From Phymatolithon calcareum (lineage: Eukaryota > Rhodophyta > Florideophyceae > Hapalidiales), in NCBI GenBank assembly GCA_977006965.1, contig OZ345354.1, positions 620,001 to 684,000 on the forward strand: a stretch of 64,000 nt of DNA, read 5' to 3'. How positions within the stretch are numbered: position 1 is the first letter of the stretch; each line of letters opens with the position of its first letter. A program made the position numbers and the translations under genes. This document shows positions 33,681 to 44,928 of the stretch, piece after piece. The notes under the pieces are model-generated. The model worked only from the letters and a program-made list of their open reading frames with translations. It ran no database searches and had not been told where the DNA came from.

Positions 33681-35650
33681 CATTCATTCATTTTGCCTTT
33701 TCCCTTAGTGGGGATAGCAGCGATTTGAGGGCCTAAGTTTCTTCCATTCTATCGCATCGTTAGCGAGTTGGACTGCAGCTTTAGCGTCTAGTCCAGATAC
33801 GTCGCCAAAGATTGATTTTGGCTTTGTTCGGACGCATTGTAGCAGCACCCGGCGGACCAGGCGCCGTTCGCTCATTCTAAGAATGCGGTCAAGACAGTTC
33901 CGTCGTATCTTTCTGAGTGCATTCTCTACCTCCTGCACGCCCCATTCGAGACGAGTCCCTTCGCAGCAACCGAAGGGATCCTATGCCGCGTGCGGGTGCG
34001 TGCATTACAGGACAGGAAAATATTAGCTTTCCCGGGTATTTACGCAGGACCCAAGACTAATTTGGAGTCCCCTTAGTGCCTAAAAAGTAAATGGTTACGG
34101 CATTTTCGCTTTAACTACTCCCTCTAGCGATGGGGATATTTGATGACTTTACTTTGAAAGCTCCCAAAGCCTCACCTTGGAGTAACGGGGCAGCTCTTGC
34201 GGTAATATCTAAGCTTGAGTCGTCTGGCTACTCAAAACGTTCTTGATTTGTAATTCTCTCCCAACAAGAGCTCCTGTGAGTCTCTTGCACTCAAACTCAA
34301 TTTCTGTACTCATCTTCGACGACGCTAGAGTACGTTGTAAGGCGACTAGTTCGATCACCACGGTAATCCTACAGAAGACACCCAATACTGACTTCCTTCA
34401 AAGGGGTGCTCGGTTGAATGTCAACCTTAGGCACCTTAAACGTGCTGTTCTTTCTCCTATGTAAAGGATTCATGGTAGCTTGCCTTCAATAGGAATCTTC
34501 ATTTATCTGCCTTCTTAATCTTCATATATCTTGAGATATTCAATATCCTTCATTGCTTCCTTTATGTCCTCATCTCTTCCAAAGTACTCTTGCGTTTCTT
34601 CAAGGGGCTTTTTGCGTCTTAGCAGGCTTAATGCAAACCTTTCTGCTTGATGACGTCTCCTCATCTTTGATGGTCCCAGTCGGCACAGAACTCGCATTCG
34701 GTCCCGGCGTTGTTCGGCATATTTTCCGAAAACATTCTTGTAGAACAAGCCCTCTGCCGACTCGATTGCCGAGAGCAATCGATTTGTCATTGTAGTAACG
34801 TGTAACGCATACTCCCATTTTGGGATAATAGGGAATTAAAGATTGTGATGCATGTATCCGGTTTGAATTCTCGAACATTCACTCCAAGCCCCCGAAGCTT
34901 ATGTATGCATCCTGCAGCATTTCGAACTCTTTCTATGGTCATGTCGTCCGTAACACCCTTGTTATTCATGCTTACCCCAAGATACGAGAGTCTCCAGGCT
35001 TGGTATAGTTCTCGTCCCGCCAAGTAAAATATGTGCTTCTAAAGCCCTTTGTACTTAAGAACTTCGTTTTTTCCTGGTTTTGTGTTCCATTTCATGCCAT
35101 TTTCGCTTGCCCAAATTGTCGCTAAATCAAGAAGTTTCTGCTTTCCTCGTCGTGTCTTCGCTTGACGTTGAACATCATCTGCGAACAATTGCACTGGGCT
35201 CTCTGAGACGTTTCCGTCTGTCTTGGAGACGGCTTCTGCGAATGTGTCCATGAATATATGGTATAGGCATGGACTAAGCGGGGGACCTTGGGGCACTCCT
35301 CGGTCGATCATACACCACGTTTCTGTCTCGTCTCCAGCTGATGCGACCCATGATGGTTTTAACAGGTACGCAAACATCATTGTTATCTCTTCAGGAAGTT
35401 TCTCCGTCAGACTCTTCATGAGGATATCCCTTGGCACACTATCTTTTGCCGCAGATAGGTCGAGAACTGCCATGAACGGATGACCCTTTTTCATTGTACT
35501 TTTTACCCGGAGTATAGCGAGATATGTGCTTCTGTCTTTCCGAAAACCGAGATGAACCTTATTGAAGCGGTAGTTCTGACCTATGTATGCTTCTAGAGCT
35601 GAGTCAATGATTTTCCTGGCTTGACTTGAAAGACATATGGGCTGTCTTCA
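33681..35650 (-). mobile_element. 5'-truncated non-LTR (LINE) retrotransposon, copy 1
   Basis: Reading leftward: PICLSSQARKIIDSALEAY and AVLDLSAAKDSVPRDIL (RT motifs before the catalytic Asp region), GVPQGPPLSPCLY, FADDVQRQAK (the catalytic DD motif), then a thumb region GVSMNNKGVTDD and a C-terminal region, ending at a CATT-repeat tail at 33681-33694. Stops and frameshifts show it is dead. The reading is cut just before the RT domain at about 35650, where copia-type sequence begins. It is present in both duplicates. Confidence 0.8.
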
Positions 35651-35683
35651 TGGTCAGAATATTCGGTACGGGGCTTTCGTTTC

Positions 35684-35959
35684 TTATTTCTGATCAATCA
35701 GAGGATGCAATCTCGTTTGAAGGAAGTTTTCGTACATCTTCTCGTGCAATCGTTCGAGAGTTTCGTCGTTTCGATCGGATTCAACGCGGGTGTCTATCCA
35801 CTGCCCACGCGAATGTTTTCTCCCAGGGACTAGGACAAGTACCGTTTCACCGACCACAATGTCTTTTGGGTGGTGTGCACCAGGACGTGTCTTGAGGATT
35901 CGTGCGAGCAATCTTCGCGCGCACATAGCCTTGTATGCTTCATGATATTCCGCAGGCAT
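35684..35959 (-). pseudogene. Copia-type integrase C-terminal fragment
   Basis: The frame includes KTRPGAHHPKDIVVGETVLVLVPGRKHSRGQW in two overlapping blocks (HHPKDIVVGETVLVLVPGR), the small beta-barrel found near the C terminus of retroelement integrases. It follows the core domain after a degraded stretch. Confidence 0.55.
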
Positions 35960-36115
35960 AAACTTCTGCCCTGTGCCATCTACCGATGGCGTGTATCAGC
36001 GAACTAACTTGAATGCTGAAGCGAAGCTGTTTCCGTACATGATAATTCTTATATAGCACGTGGCGATGAGACGATCTCTCAGTTGCTTGCTCTTGAACAC
36101 TGCGTCAAATTCCAA

Positions 36116-36931
36116 TTATTCCAGGTCATCTTTAAGTACCCGGTTCTTTCGCTCCACTATGCCGGCCTTGTTATGCCGCCGTGCCGGAAGAGGAAAGAAT
36201 TTAATGCCATTCTGCCGACACCAAGTCTGGACTAGACCCTTGTCAAATTCCATATCAGCGACAAGCTCCTCCGGTGTTCCATGTCGACAGTTCCAGTTGT
36301 TTTCCAAGTGCTGAAGTACGTTTGAAAAGTCTCGCGTGGTGATCATGCATGCTTCGGAATACCCTGTTGCGTTGTAAACAAGGTGAACGATTGGCTTGCC
36401 CGCCCAGTACATTATGTCGAAGTACAAACGGCTGTTGAAGTCCATGTTCAGTTTCGACAAACTAAACTTCCGATTGGGCTCAGGGTCACCAACGCGGATA
36501 CATACGTCGCACGTTTGCACCGTGTTATCTATATCTGCTGCCATCCATGGCTTCCACCGGCCGGCCCGCTTCAACAACAGCTTCATGAATCTGCTGTGAA
36601 GATGAGCGCGGGAATGAACTTTCTTTATCAACGCACGATAATCGTTCCTGCTGTCGTCTGCGGCCATTTGAGAAACAAGCGACTCTGCAGCACTGAGATA
36701 CACTTTCTTGGCTGACAACATAATGCGTGTATGTTCGTCTTCTTTGCTCACAGGTGTGTGGAATTTTACTCGTCTCTTTCCAAGGGTTAGAGAAATCCAG
36801 TTCTTCCCGTGAGCCTCGACTGCATCGTACTCCTGCAAAGAATCTTTTCCGAGCATGAAGGGTACATTTCCGGCGACCACCATGGCCTTGATTGGAATCC
36901 ACTCTCCTTCGTCAACAGTTAGTTGTAACAC
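36116..36931 (-). pseudogene. Copia-type integrase with protease C-terminal part
   Basis: About 271 codons. The first part continues the retropepsin domain (VVAGNVPFMLGKDSLQEYDA). Then comes the zinc-binding HHCC region (HSRAHLHSRF ... CDVC) and the DDE core: the first Asp in LYFDIMYWAG, the second in ADMEFDKG and Glu in GIVERKNRVLK. The core looks complete, but the upstream frame is closed by a stop at 37016-37018, so no full polyprotein is made. Confidence 0.75.
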
Positions 36932-37015
36932 ACAACAGCCGATAATTTTCTCAGGATCGGAGCTATTCTTTTCCGTTCCAAACGCGTGTGGTGTTTCGTC
37001 TCCATGCTTCCGCGG

Positions 37016-37417
37016 CTACAACCGTGGCTTGATACCTAATTCGGTACACATAACGACATAGTTCTCCTCGCCAACGATCATTCCAGTTGCACCACTGTCG
37101 ACAATAATCGCGCACGTCTCCGAAGGATTGATGCTGATGGCCGACGTGAGGTTGGTCTTAGATGTGTAAAGCGTGTCCATGACATCGCTCCACGATACTT
37201 TATTGCTCCGAACCGGCTTTTCGTCGTCCTCACTGCGGTCACCGAATTCAGTTCTGTTCTGCTTTATGTGATCATGATTTTTCTTTGATCGCACTGCGGT
37301 GCAAGCTCGAAGGCTTTTCTTTTCAAAGGCTTCCGCTTTTCGTATAGCCTCCAATTTCTTCTTGCATTTCTCTACCTGGTTGGCGTAGTGGTTCCCCTCG
37401 AGAATCCAACAAACCAT
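37016..37417 (-). pseudogene. Retroelement protease with zinc-knuckle-like segment
   Basis: The retropepsin catalytic motif is visible in CAIIVDSGATGMIVGEENY. Upstream, CWILEGNHYANQVEKC resembles a CCHC nucleocapsid knuckle with one Cys lost. A TAG stop directly follows GIKPRL, while the next frame continues the same domain. Confidence 0.7.
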
Positions 37418-37631
37418 ATCATCTGGCGTCGTTTTCTCGCGGCTCTTCGGTGTGCGGTTGTTGTCATTGAGCTTCTCTGTTGTCTGGTCGACTGCAGTAC
37501 CGACCTTTGTACACGGGTATGGACTGCTAACTATCCGTGATCAAGACGACGAAGTGCAATTCGTTCTGATCCATACTAATTATGGCAGCTTCATCGTCCA
37601 CTAACGCCTCTCTTTGGCCACGCGGTGTGTC

Positions 37632-38687
37632 TTAAACATTACTTGCGGACATTACTTGGGATATTAACGTGTCGCAGTTATCAGTGGACTGTACATTTTC
37701 AATTATACGTGCGCGAGCATTGTCGATGTGGGACCATATATGCTGAAGCTGTTCTTCTTGGGGAATTGCCTCCATCGCCGCCGACGCTCCCTCCAATGCT
37801 TCAATCGCTGCACTGTTTTGCCTTTCTATGTCACCTAGATTGACTTGCGGTCCAGAAACCAAGTCTAGCATTTCCGGTACTGTCGTCAGGGGTGTAGCTC
37901 CTGGTCCCACTCCTGATGCATCTCCTCTTATGCCCGACGCCGCAGTGCTCGATTGGCCTCCGCCCTCGGCTGTCACCGTTGCGTCAGAACTCTGACTGAA
38001 TTGCCGAAAGGCCTGCGCGGCTGACTGTGGTTCCGCTCGCTGTGCACGTGATAGGCGTACTACCGATATCGGACCTTCGCTGTTTACGACTTGCTTTTGG
38101 CATGCCATGGCTTTCTGCAAGACCACATTGAACTCCGTACGGTCCAGACGCGCGTTCAACACGCAGAGTAGACCGAGAAATTCTTGGACACCAGGGATTT
38201 GCGCTGCTTCCCTGTGCGAATACGCATACTGCGTACAAAGCGCACTGTACTCGTTCCAGTACTCGTCTAAGGTTTGGCGCTTACCGTGTGAAGATAACAT
38301 GAGCTCCTTCCATGCCTTGGCCGTGTCAAGGAAGGCAGTCTCCTTGTCAATAGGATCAACCGTGTGAAGGATGTGATCCAATATCTGTGTAAACTCGTCC
38401 CGTGTCATGCCCGCGTGTACCATACCTGATACGTGACCAAGATTTTGCCCAACACTTTCGTGAATGTTCGAGACGATGGTAAACACATGCCGTCGGAGCG
38501 TTAGCCGTCGGGACGATTCCGGATCTGCCAAGTCCTGGAACCGTATCCATTCCACTAGCCTTCTGCGATAGACGCGCGGATCTTCGCGGTCATCGAAAAC
38601 AGGAACATCGCCTGGTGTGGTAGATTTTGAGCTTCCAGTCCACCTCGAACGTCCGCTCCTGCGGTATCTTGATGACCCTGGGCCCAT
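37632..38687 (-). CDS. Gag-like protein of copia-type element
   Basis: 351 residues, open. N terminus basic (SSRYRRSGRSRWTGSSK); the central part has a capsid-like helical region including TRDEFTQILDHILHTV and QTLDEYWNEYSALC, comparable to the UBN2/Gag-pre type domain of copia elements; the C-terminal part is Gln/Ala/Ser-rich. No zinc knuckle is included here; it lies in the next frame with the protease. Confidence 0.6.
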   Translation of the reverse strand: MGPGSSRYRRSGRSRWTGSSKSTTPGDVPVFDDREDPRVYRRRLVEWIRFQDLADPESSRRLTLRRHVFTIVSNIHESVGQNLGHVSGMVHAGMTRDEFTQILDHILHTVDPIDKETAFLDTAKAWKELMLSSHGKRQTLDEYWNEYSALCTQYAYSHREAAQIPGVQEFLGLLCVLNARLDRTEFNVVLQKAMACQKQVVNSEGPISVVRLSRAQRAEPQSAAQAFRQFSQSSDATVTAEGGGQSSTAASGIRGDASGVGPGATPLTTVPEMLDLVSGPQVNLGDIERQNSAAIEALEGASAAMEAIPQEEQLQHIWSHIDNARARIIENVQSTDNCDTLISQVMSASNV

Positions 38688-38690
38688 AAC

Positions 38691-39174
38691 TGTTGAATCC
38701 TAGGGCATTACAGAGCGGAAATCGTTCCCAAAGAAGCACACGACAATCATAGACACTACCGCGAGGCACCGTCTTCGCACGTAGCGTACCGTTAGCTTAG
38801 GATGTCCAAAAAACCCCTTTCTTTACTTTTTCTCCCCCTCTTATCATACTCCCGTCACCTCCTCGAGGTGCAGGAGCTCTCAATATCATACAATAACCAC
38901 GTGTATACACCTAAGTGCGCACTTCTAAATGGACCATAATAACTCAACTGGTGGACTGGAATTCCAACGGGTTCCCCGGCCTACTCATCAGCAGGCCACC
39001 TAGGGTTTCTATCATCGCACATCATGCTCAACAACAACAGACCCTTATTTGGGTCTGCTTATATTTCGGACGCAGTCTCGCAGCCCTACTTTAGTCGCTA
39101 CAGCCTTCCTCCGTAGGATGGAGGGAGGCAGCATGGTTTCGTAGGAAGTAAAGCACACACGATTTCCATCCGAT
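38691..39174. other. Flank between gag and solo LTR
   Basis: No gene. On the minus strand it should contain the leader and perhaps a 5' LTR of the copia-type element; an AATATAAGC box occurs near 39058. I found no second copy in the window with which to delimit an LTR. Confidence 0.35.
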
Positions 39175-40013
39175 TATAGCGCCCGCTGTTATGTCGCTGT
39201 CCCATTGCGGTCTCTTTTTCCTCTCGCGACTGTACGCCGTACAACTTGGATCGCAATAGTCATGCTGCCCGTGGTAGGTGATCTGTTACGCCATACTTGC
39301 ACATCTCTCTCGTGTGTCTATGCGCTGAATCGCTGTCTTTTGCGTAGGTTTTAGTATATAAGCTAGTTATTTCCTTCCTCTGAATAAAGTAAGGTGGAGG
39401 CTTCTGGATTTCGGCTCGATTGCTTAGATCCTACACGCATAACGCTTGTGAGTCCCTTCGACCAGGCGAAGACGGAGGTTTCCCATCCTTACTGATCGCT
39501 TCTTCGCCGTACAAGCCGGTACAGCGGGAACTCAGCGACAGATCCTTCTTTTTCTTTTCGTGCGTTCGCCACAAGATCGACGGCCCATCCAAGGTCGCCG
39601 CCTTCAAAGACAACGTCGATTCTGCACGTCTTTTCTCAACCTGAAAGCGCTTCGCCACACAATCCCGTGTGGAGTTCCTCCTCTCAACGCGTCGAACGCC
39701 TGCGTTGTTCCGTTTCAGTGCACTGTCCGAAGTTGACGGCCCATCCGAGGTCGCCATCATCCAAGTTTGCCTGCATCATCAGCGCTTCGCACCCTCCCTT
39801 TTATTCGCTTTACTCCACCATCCATCTCACGCATCCTCAAGACGCCGTTTACTGCAACTCCACTTTTCCCTCTCCTCGTGTTTTGTTTCTCTTTCTCTCG
39901 CTCTTTTCTTTCCTCATTTCAGTCTCTTTTTGTTTTGTCTCTCCTGCACTTTTTCTCTCCTCCGGTTTTCTCTGACCACTGTGGCGTCGGGTTCTAGTGA
40001 GCCTGGCGCTACA
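39175..40013 (+). mobile_element. Solo LTR, 839 bp, with internal tandem duplication
   Basis: Same family as 31839-32442: ends TATAGCGCC (one change from TGTAGCGCC) and GGCGCTACA, flanked by the 5-bp duplication CCGAT (39170-39174 and 40014-40018). It is longer because a segment containing GACGGCCCATCC is present twice (about 39580 and 39733, period near 155 bp). It carries the TATATAAG box and CT-rich tract. Confidence 0.88.
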
Positions 40014-40530
40014 CCGATATACCAATCTAGGCCTTTGGCCAACTGTTTGGAATATCACGCTCCAAGGTTGAACGACAATTTGCCTCCGGGGGTGCGCATA
40101 TGCGGCCAAGAGAGAGGTACTGGGTTCGAATCCCGGGTGTGCCTGTCCGCGGTGAAGAGTCTGACGAGGTTTTTTCTCCTAATTTCGCGCCACGGGGCGT
40201 TTCGGGAGTGGGGTTTCCGAATTGCACACAGGGTCCGAGTTAATTGCAGTGCATTAGTATGGCACAGAAGAGGTGAGCTGTAAAGAAAAGAGTCCAACAT
40301 TCTGGTCGTCCACGCGGACTCGCGAATCGTGGAACCACCGCAGTTGCTTCGGGTGGAATTGTCTATTGACGAGCAGCAGGCAGAGAAGAAGCCTGCTTGC
40401 AATTATCTAGCAGGATTAAGGGCCTGCCATAATCTAAGTAGAGGAAAAATAAAAGCACTGTTTGCTAGCCCTATAGGGGAGTAAGCATACATTATCACGA
40501 AAATTATTGACGTAAGTAAATGAGCTGATT
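40014..40530. other. Unassigned spacer
   Basis: No gene recognised. A tRNA-like T-arm (GGGTTCGAATCCC) occurs near 40122 but lacks an anticodon arm. Confidence 0.4.
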
Positions 40531-40567
40531 ACTTCGCCGCTCGTTAATTGAATAATCAAATTCATTC
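40531..40567 (+). repeat. 37-bp direct repeat, left copy
   Basis: Matches 50428-50464 at 34 of 37 positions; shared core CGCCGCTCGTT and TAATCAAATTCATT. The two copies bracket the middle duplicated block. Confidence 0.8.
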
Positions 40568-41109
40568 GAAATAGAGACGGAGACGCAGACAGCGATCACC
40601 ATGGAAGAGCTGCTTCTCGAGCAAGTCCCAGGCCAATGGTTCCACTCGATCCACCAGTAGATGACAGAGAATCATGCACAGTTGACCTAAAAAGACGACG
40701 AACAAGGAGTATTCGTCCGTGTAGCGGCAAGCAGCGGTCCATATGGAGCACGAGGTCTTTCGGTTCACCTCGGTAGAGGCGTATGACACGAAAGACCAAT
40801 CTAGGATAGACAGGGGTAGGGCTGGACCATTTTTTACGAATGGATTCACGATTAAATTTTTCCTTATTATTGGCATTAAAATGTTTGTACATATCACTGA
40901 TCGTAAGTGGCGAAAATGGCGCTGTGGGAGGGGCGGAAGGGTCGTTACAACTGTGATCGACGTTCCAATGCCGTAAGGCGCAAAGACAAGGACCGCCAGC
41001 TAAAGGACCGCCAGAAGTTGCGGAACGGGCCGTAGATATGCCTGCACGAGGGCTTGAGAAATTACTTCAGGTCCCGAGCAGTTCGGAGTTGCTTTTATTT
41101 TGAAGTACG

Positions 41110-41392
41110 AACTATCTTGGCAGCTGCGGAGGCGAGCGGTTATTTTAGGCGGAATAGCGCGTCGCAAAGGGCAGGCGCACAACATGTGCTGGTCAGGACT
41201 GTGGCGGATGCATCTCCGGTGCTACGGATCGCAGTGCGGAGTGCCGCGCAGCGGCAAACAGGCGCACGGCGTATCTTGGCAGCTGCGGGGACAACGCTGT
41301 TATTTGAGGTATAGCGCGTCACACGGGCAGTCGCACGGCTTGCTTTTCTCAGAGCCGCGGTAGGTGCATTTCCGGTGCTGCGGATCCAAGCT
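41110..41392 (+). repeat. Diverged tandem pair, period about 163 bp
   Basis: Two units both begin TATCTTGGCAGCTGCGG (41113 and 41276 approximately) and end with a TTCCGGTGCTGCGGATC-like stretch. They lie in the sequence that interrupts the left TIR of the MULE. Confidence 0.6.
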
Positions 41393-42086
41393 CGGCGGGT
41401 ACGCGAAGGGCGTATTCATTTCCACGTGTCAAACTTGTGCGAGGACCACCATCACGGGCGGAGCTGCCCCACCGGTCTACATAGAGCTGTAATGGTTCCA
41501 ACTCCTCCTGATTGGCCAGTTCGGCGTTTACGATTGGAAATTCCAACACTTACTTTCGCCATTCTGCTCATAAAAATTAATGGAGGAAATTCGCTGCATG
41601 GACCGAAAAAGTTGGCAAAATTCGCTAAATCGGCACCTCTTGCAATAACTACTACTCGTTATGATACACAGAGCACTCCACAGAAATAAACTTATCAAAA
41701 AGATAATATTTATTTCATGCGCAACTCGCTATGCTTCAGCTCCTCGTCGCAAGTAGCATCTCCGTCATCGCAGGCGGTGAGGTCAATTATCATGGACTGA
41801 GCCGCTTTGTCGATGTGTTTTCGCTTCACGTCAACAATATTGCGAATGTCCGGCCTGGCGTGTCTGCGAGAAGTGACCGTTGTTTCCGCACGAGGAGCCG
41901 TGACGGGACCTCATTTTGGACGGGAAGTAGGGCCTATTGCGCTTGCGGTCCAGCTTAGCGACAAGGTCAAACGGACCAAATCATCCTGTACTAGCTGTTA
42001 ACCAGTGACTGCAACACGAATGATGATGCCCTCGTGTTGCTTGGCCCACGTTATCAATAGCCATGCGTCCCACACCAGATCTTGTT

Positions 42087-42296
42087 TCATGGGTCGAATG
42101 CGGCTCGATGCTGCGCCAAGCGTCTAGAGCAGTACAAAAGTGCAATGACAACGTGGCTACATGGCCGCTGGTGCTCTTCAAAGTGGTGACAAGAGCATGT
42201 AGCGTGGTAGTCGCTGTTAACTACCACAGGGAATGCTGTCACTTGGCTGCTAACAACAAACCTCAGCATGTCACTTTCGATGACCTCCGGCTCCAC
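42087..42296 (-). pseudogene. MULE transposase fragment with SWIM zinc finger
   Basis: The frame contains CSCHHFEEHQRPCSH, fitting the SWIM pattern C-x-C-x(n)-C-x-H found at the C terminus of MULE transposases. Only about 70 residues remain, so the transposase is dead and the element non-autonomous. Confidence 0.75.
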
Positions 42297-43228
42297 AAGC
42301 AGCTTCTCCGCTCAGAGGATTTTTCCTGGTGCTTCTTGCAGCAGCAAGGCGTGAGGAACTTGCCTGTCGATATGCCTTGCCAATAGACGTGTTGTGGGCG
42401 ATTAAGAGGTTGACAACGTTTTCTTACTCCAGGGCAGTCACCTACATTTAGCACGAGCTCCTTCTTCTCCATGAGTTCAGACGGTTCGGGCGAGAGCGTT
42501 GCGAGTTAGCTCAGCAATCGAATTCGACGAGGTGCAGAGAACTTTTCGTAGCGGATTAGTAGTGTAAAGATAAGGAAGCTGATTGAAGATATGGGTAGTC
42601 AAGGAGCATGGGCAATTGGTACACTCAGCAGAACCCTGAAGAAGCCTAAATGGACCCCTACCGAAGAGAATGAAGTGGCGCGAGCCATTGACGTGATATT
42701 ATGCAATTCTAAATAAGATAACTGACAACTCTCGACGCTAAACGTGCCGACTTTCCTCAAGTTGGGACACATGGTACCTTCTCAATAAATCCTCTTAACG
42801 TGTAATGATAAGCGGCTGTCTAGCTGAAATCATAACGAGTAGTAGTATTTGTAAGGGTGCCGATTTAGCGAATTTTACCACCTTTTTCGGTCCATGCAGC
42901 GAATTTCCTCAAAATTAATGTCAATAAAAAGGAAATTTTTAATCGTTCATGGGACCATAAGAGTTGGCCCAGCCCTTATCGGATAGACGGTACAAATAGT
43001 AGCTTAGCCACGGCATGAATAGGAAAACAAAAGGAGAGAGGCCTCACTCCAACAAAATCACGATCTTCCGTCACGGCAAGGAAGAACGACCGTTCACCGT
43101 GTACTCGCTCGCGGTTCACTGTTAGTCATCAAGTGAATCCATATTGGCAACGACCGACACTAGACTACTTATTTAACTGCCGGTGCACCACTACAGGCAC
43201 ACTCTGTAGTTAGACTACTTAAGCAACA

Positions 43229-44256
43229 ACGATGTGATTATTCTCGCAAGAAATGAAAACGAGCTCCAAGGCTTGCTAAACGTATGCACAAAATCGGCGA
43301 AGGAGACGAAAATGGCTTGGTCGACATGCAAATGTTCGATCATCGCCGGAAAGGCAGATGAAAACAAAGTACAGAGCATGACGCTCGCCGAGGATATCCT
43401 CAAAGTGGAAGACAAGGCAAAATACTAAGACATCAGAACAAATTCCAAGGGAGCCACAGACAGCAAGACAGTGGAACGTATCAATGGCGCTAGAAGAAGA
43501 CTGAAACTGATGAATGCGCTAGGAATGTTTGGCGAAGGGCTCTCTACACAAATAAGCCTTGATATGTTCCGAACCTTCGTAAGACGTTTCTGGGAGTATG
43601 GCGTCCATGTCACTCCAGACTCGATGCGATTCAAAACCCGGGCAAAGATCATCATGAACAAGCCTCTATGCACGCTATTTGGGAAGAGGGCATCAAGATA
43701 TACACGAAGACTAAGCATTCTCTGTTAGATTGAATCTTTTAATTACAGAAGGCGCCCGTTCGCATCAAAGTTTCGGCGGCGACTAGAGCCGGAACTGAAT
43801 TCTGAATGAGAAGGGTAAATCGAGGGCGAAGTATAATGAAGGAATGGCAAAAAAGTCAGGGGATAGAAACATGGCCGTCAAGGCGATCTCTCGGGGAAGA
43901 ATGGGAAAAGCAAGAAGATGGATACTCAAGGCGAATCCACGCATTAGCGAAAACAACGATACATGAGGCACTCAAGCAGAGGTGAGCACCGAAACCTATG
44001 CGCGCAATGGTTCCTGGGAAGATTCCCACGAAATCCATCGCAAGTGGAAGAAAAGCTTGGACGCCTGGGGAAATGGTGTATATCCACGATGAAGAATAAA
44101 ATGCTAAAGCCGGCGTGGACAAGGGAAGAAGAAGTAAGACTAGCCCGAGCGATGAACATAATCCTGAACCACACAGAGTAAGCTCAGGGAATGAAAGATA
44201 GGAAACATGAGTAGAAAACAAGGTGCCTTTTAACCTCCAGTTGCGAAAACAGCCAC
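43229..44256 (+). mobile_element. Non-LTR retrotransposon fragment (RT 3' part)
   Basis: Coding starts abruptly with DVIILARNENELQGLLN, the residues that follow the first Asp of the catalytic YADD/FADD motif in LINE reverse transcriptases, then SAKETKMAWSTCKCSIIAG and a thumb/C-terminal region to about 43728, then degenerate sequence. It interrupts the middle block exactly where the other copies are continuous. No clear target duplication or tail was found. Confidence 0.65.
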
Positions 44257-44585
44257 ATTTAGATAGCTCTCTATAGCAAAAGGGACTCCAACATGAACAA
44301 AAGACGCAATCATCGTTTCCCGCCAACTTTGATCACAACATCATCGATGTAAGCAAATACGAGCTCAAAAGTCTTGCGTACGGGTAAGCAGCGAATCGAT
44401 ACCGAGGGCGGGCGACGGACAGGCGGACGTAATGGTGCACTGGAGAGACTATAGGAGAAGGAAGGTGGTGAGAAGGACTCGAAACCGCCAGAGCGATCCT
44501 TTCTCACCCACCCGCCCTTCTGATATTCCAGATCTCTACTCTCTGGAAGCCGGTATTTGGGAGGCGCAGGACCCGGAGACTTTCA

Positions 44586-44928
44586 TTCATTCATTTTTCC
44601 TTTACCCCTAATAGGGCTAGCAGCGATTCGAGGTTCTAAGTTTCTTCCATTCTATCCTATCGTTAGCGATTTTGACTGCGGCTTTTTTGGTCTTTCCGTT
44701 ATTCCCGATATTATCTTAGCACCTGTTATTCCCAGGTCCATGCAGAGCTCATCTTGATGTTGGAAAGTCCGCCGCAGTTCCATGTCGCAACTTGGAGTTT
44801 GGTGGAGTTATCTCTTGCCGAGTGCCTTTTCTGACTCCTGCTGGCCCCTTTCGGGACGGGTCTCTTCGCAGCAACCGAAGGGATCCTGTGCCACACATGG
44901 GTGCATGCATTACAGGACAGGAAAAACT
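44586..44928 (-). mobile_element. Short LINE copy with CATT tail
   Basis: Flanked by a 12-bp target duplication CGGAGACTTTCA (44574-44585 and 44929-44940). On the minus strand it runs from a segment reading LQVATWNCGGLS, the start of an AP-type endonuclease domain, to a tail of ATGAATGAATGAA. It is an internally deleted member of the family at 33681-35650, with which it shares the 3' end. Confidence 0.8.

Larger units (their letters stand above)
24102..35650. repeat. Segmental duplication, copy 1
   Basis: From the GCAGAATTT at 24102, inside the helicase gene, the sequence is nearly identical in direct orientation to 53037 onward (offset about 28.9 kb), apart from later insertions and small indels. 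Shared content: helicase 3' end, RBM42-like gene, MITE, gypsy pol remnant, receptor-like gene and LINE. Homology is still present around 35420, where the right copy runs off the window, so the true right boundary is unknown. Confidence 0.9.
35651..38690 (-). mobile_element. Ty1/copia-type LTR retrotransposon internal region, RT missing
   Basis: Order on the minus strand is gag (38687-37632), protease (37417-37016), integrase (36931-36116) and integrase C-terminal part (35959-35684). Integrase before reverse transcriptase is the copia order, but RT and RNase H are absent: at about 35650 the element abuts the LINE. Single stops separate the parts. No LTR pair for this element could be delimited; the 5' LTR would be in 38691-39174. 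Confidence 0.75.
40814..42980. mobile_element. Mutator-like element (MULE)
   Basis: Long terminal inverted repeats (outer parts about 40814-40885 and 42910-42980, with GGGCTGG near each tip) and a 10-bp target duplication GGATAGACAG/GGATAGACGG (40804-40813 and 42981-42990) that restores the sequence of the other block copies when removed. A SWIM zinc finger fragment, typical of MULE transposases, lies inside. The left TIR is interrupted; its inner part resumes near 41575 and matches the right TIR around 42850-42910 in inverted orientation. 9-10-bp duplications are diagnostic of Mutator superfamily elements. Confidence 0.82.

Noticed and set aside
40085-40145. tRNA gene suggested by a T-arm GGGTTCGAATCCC and a pairable acceptor-like stem
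   Set aside because: The span between the putative acceptor arms is only about 53 nt, with no anticodon arm. It could be a tRNA-derived relic at most.
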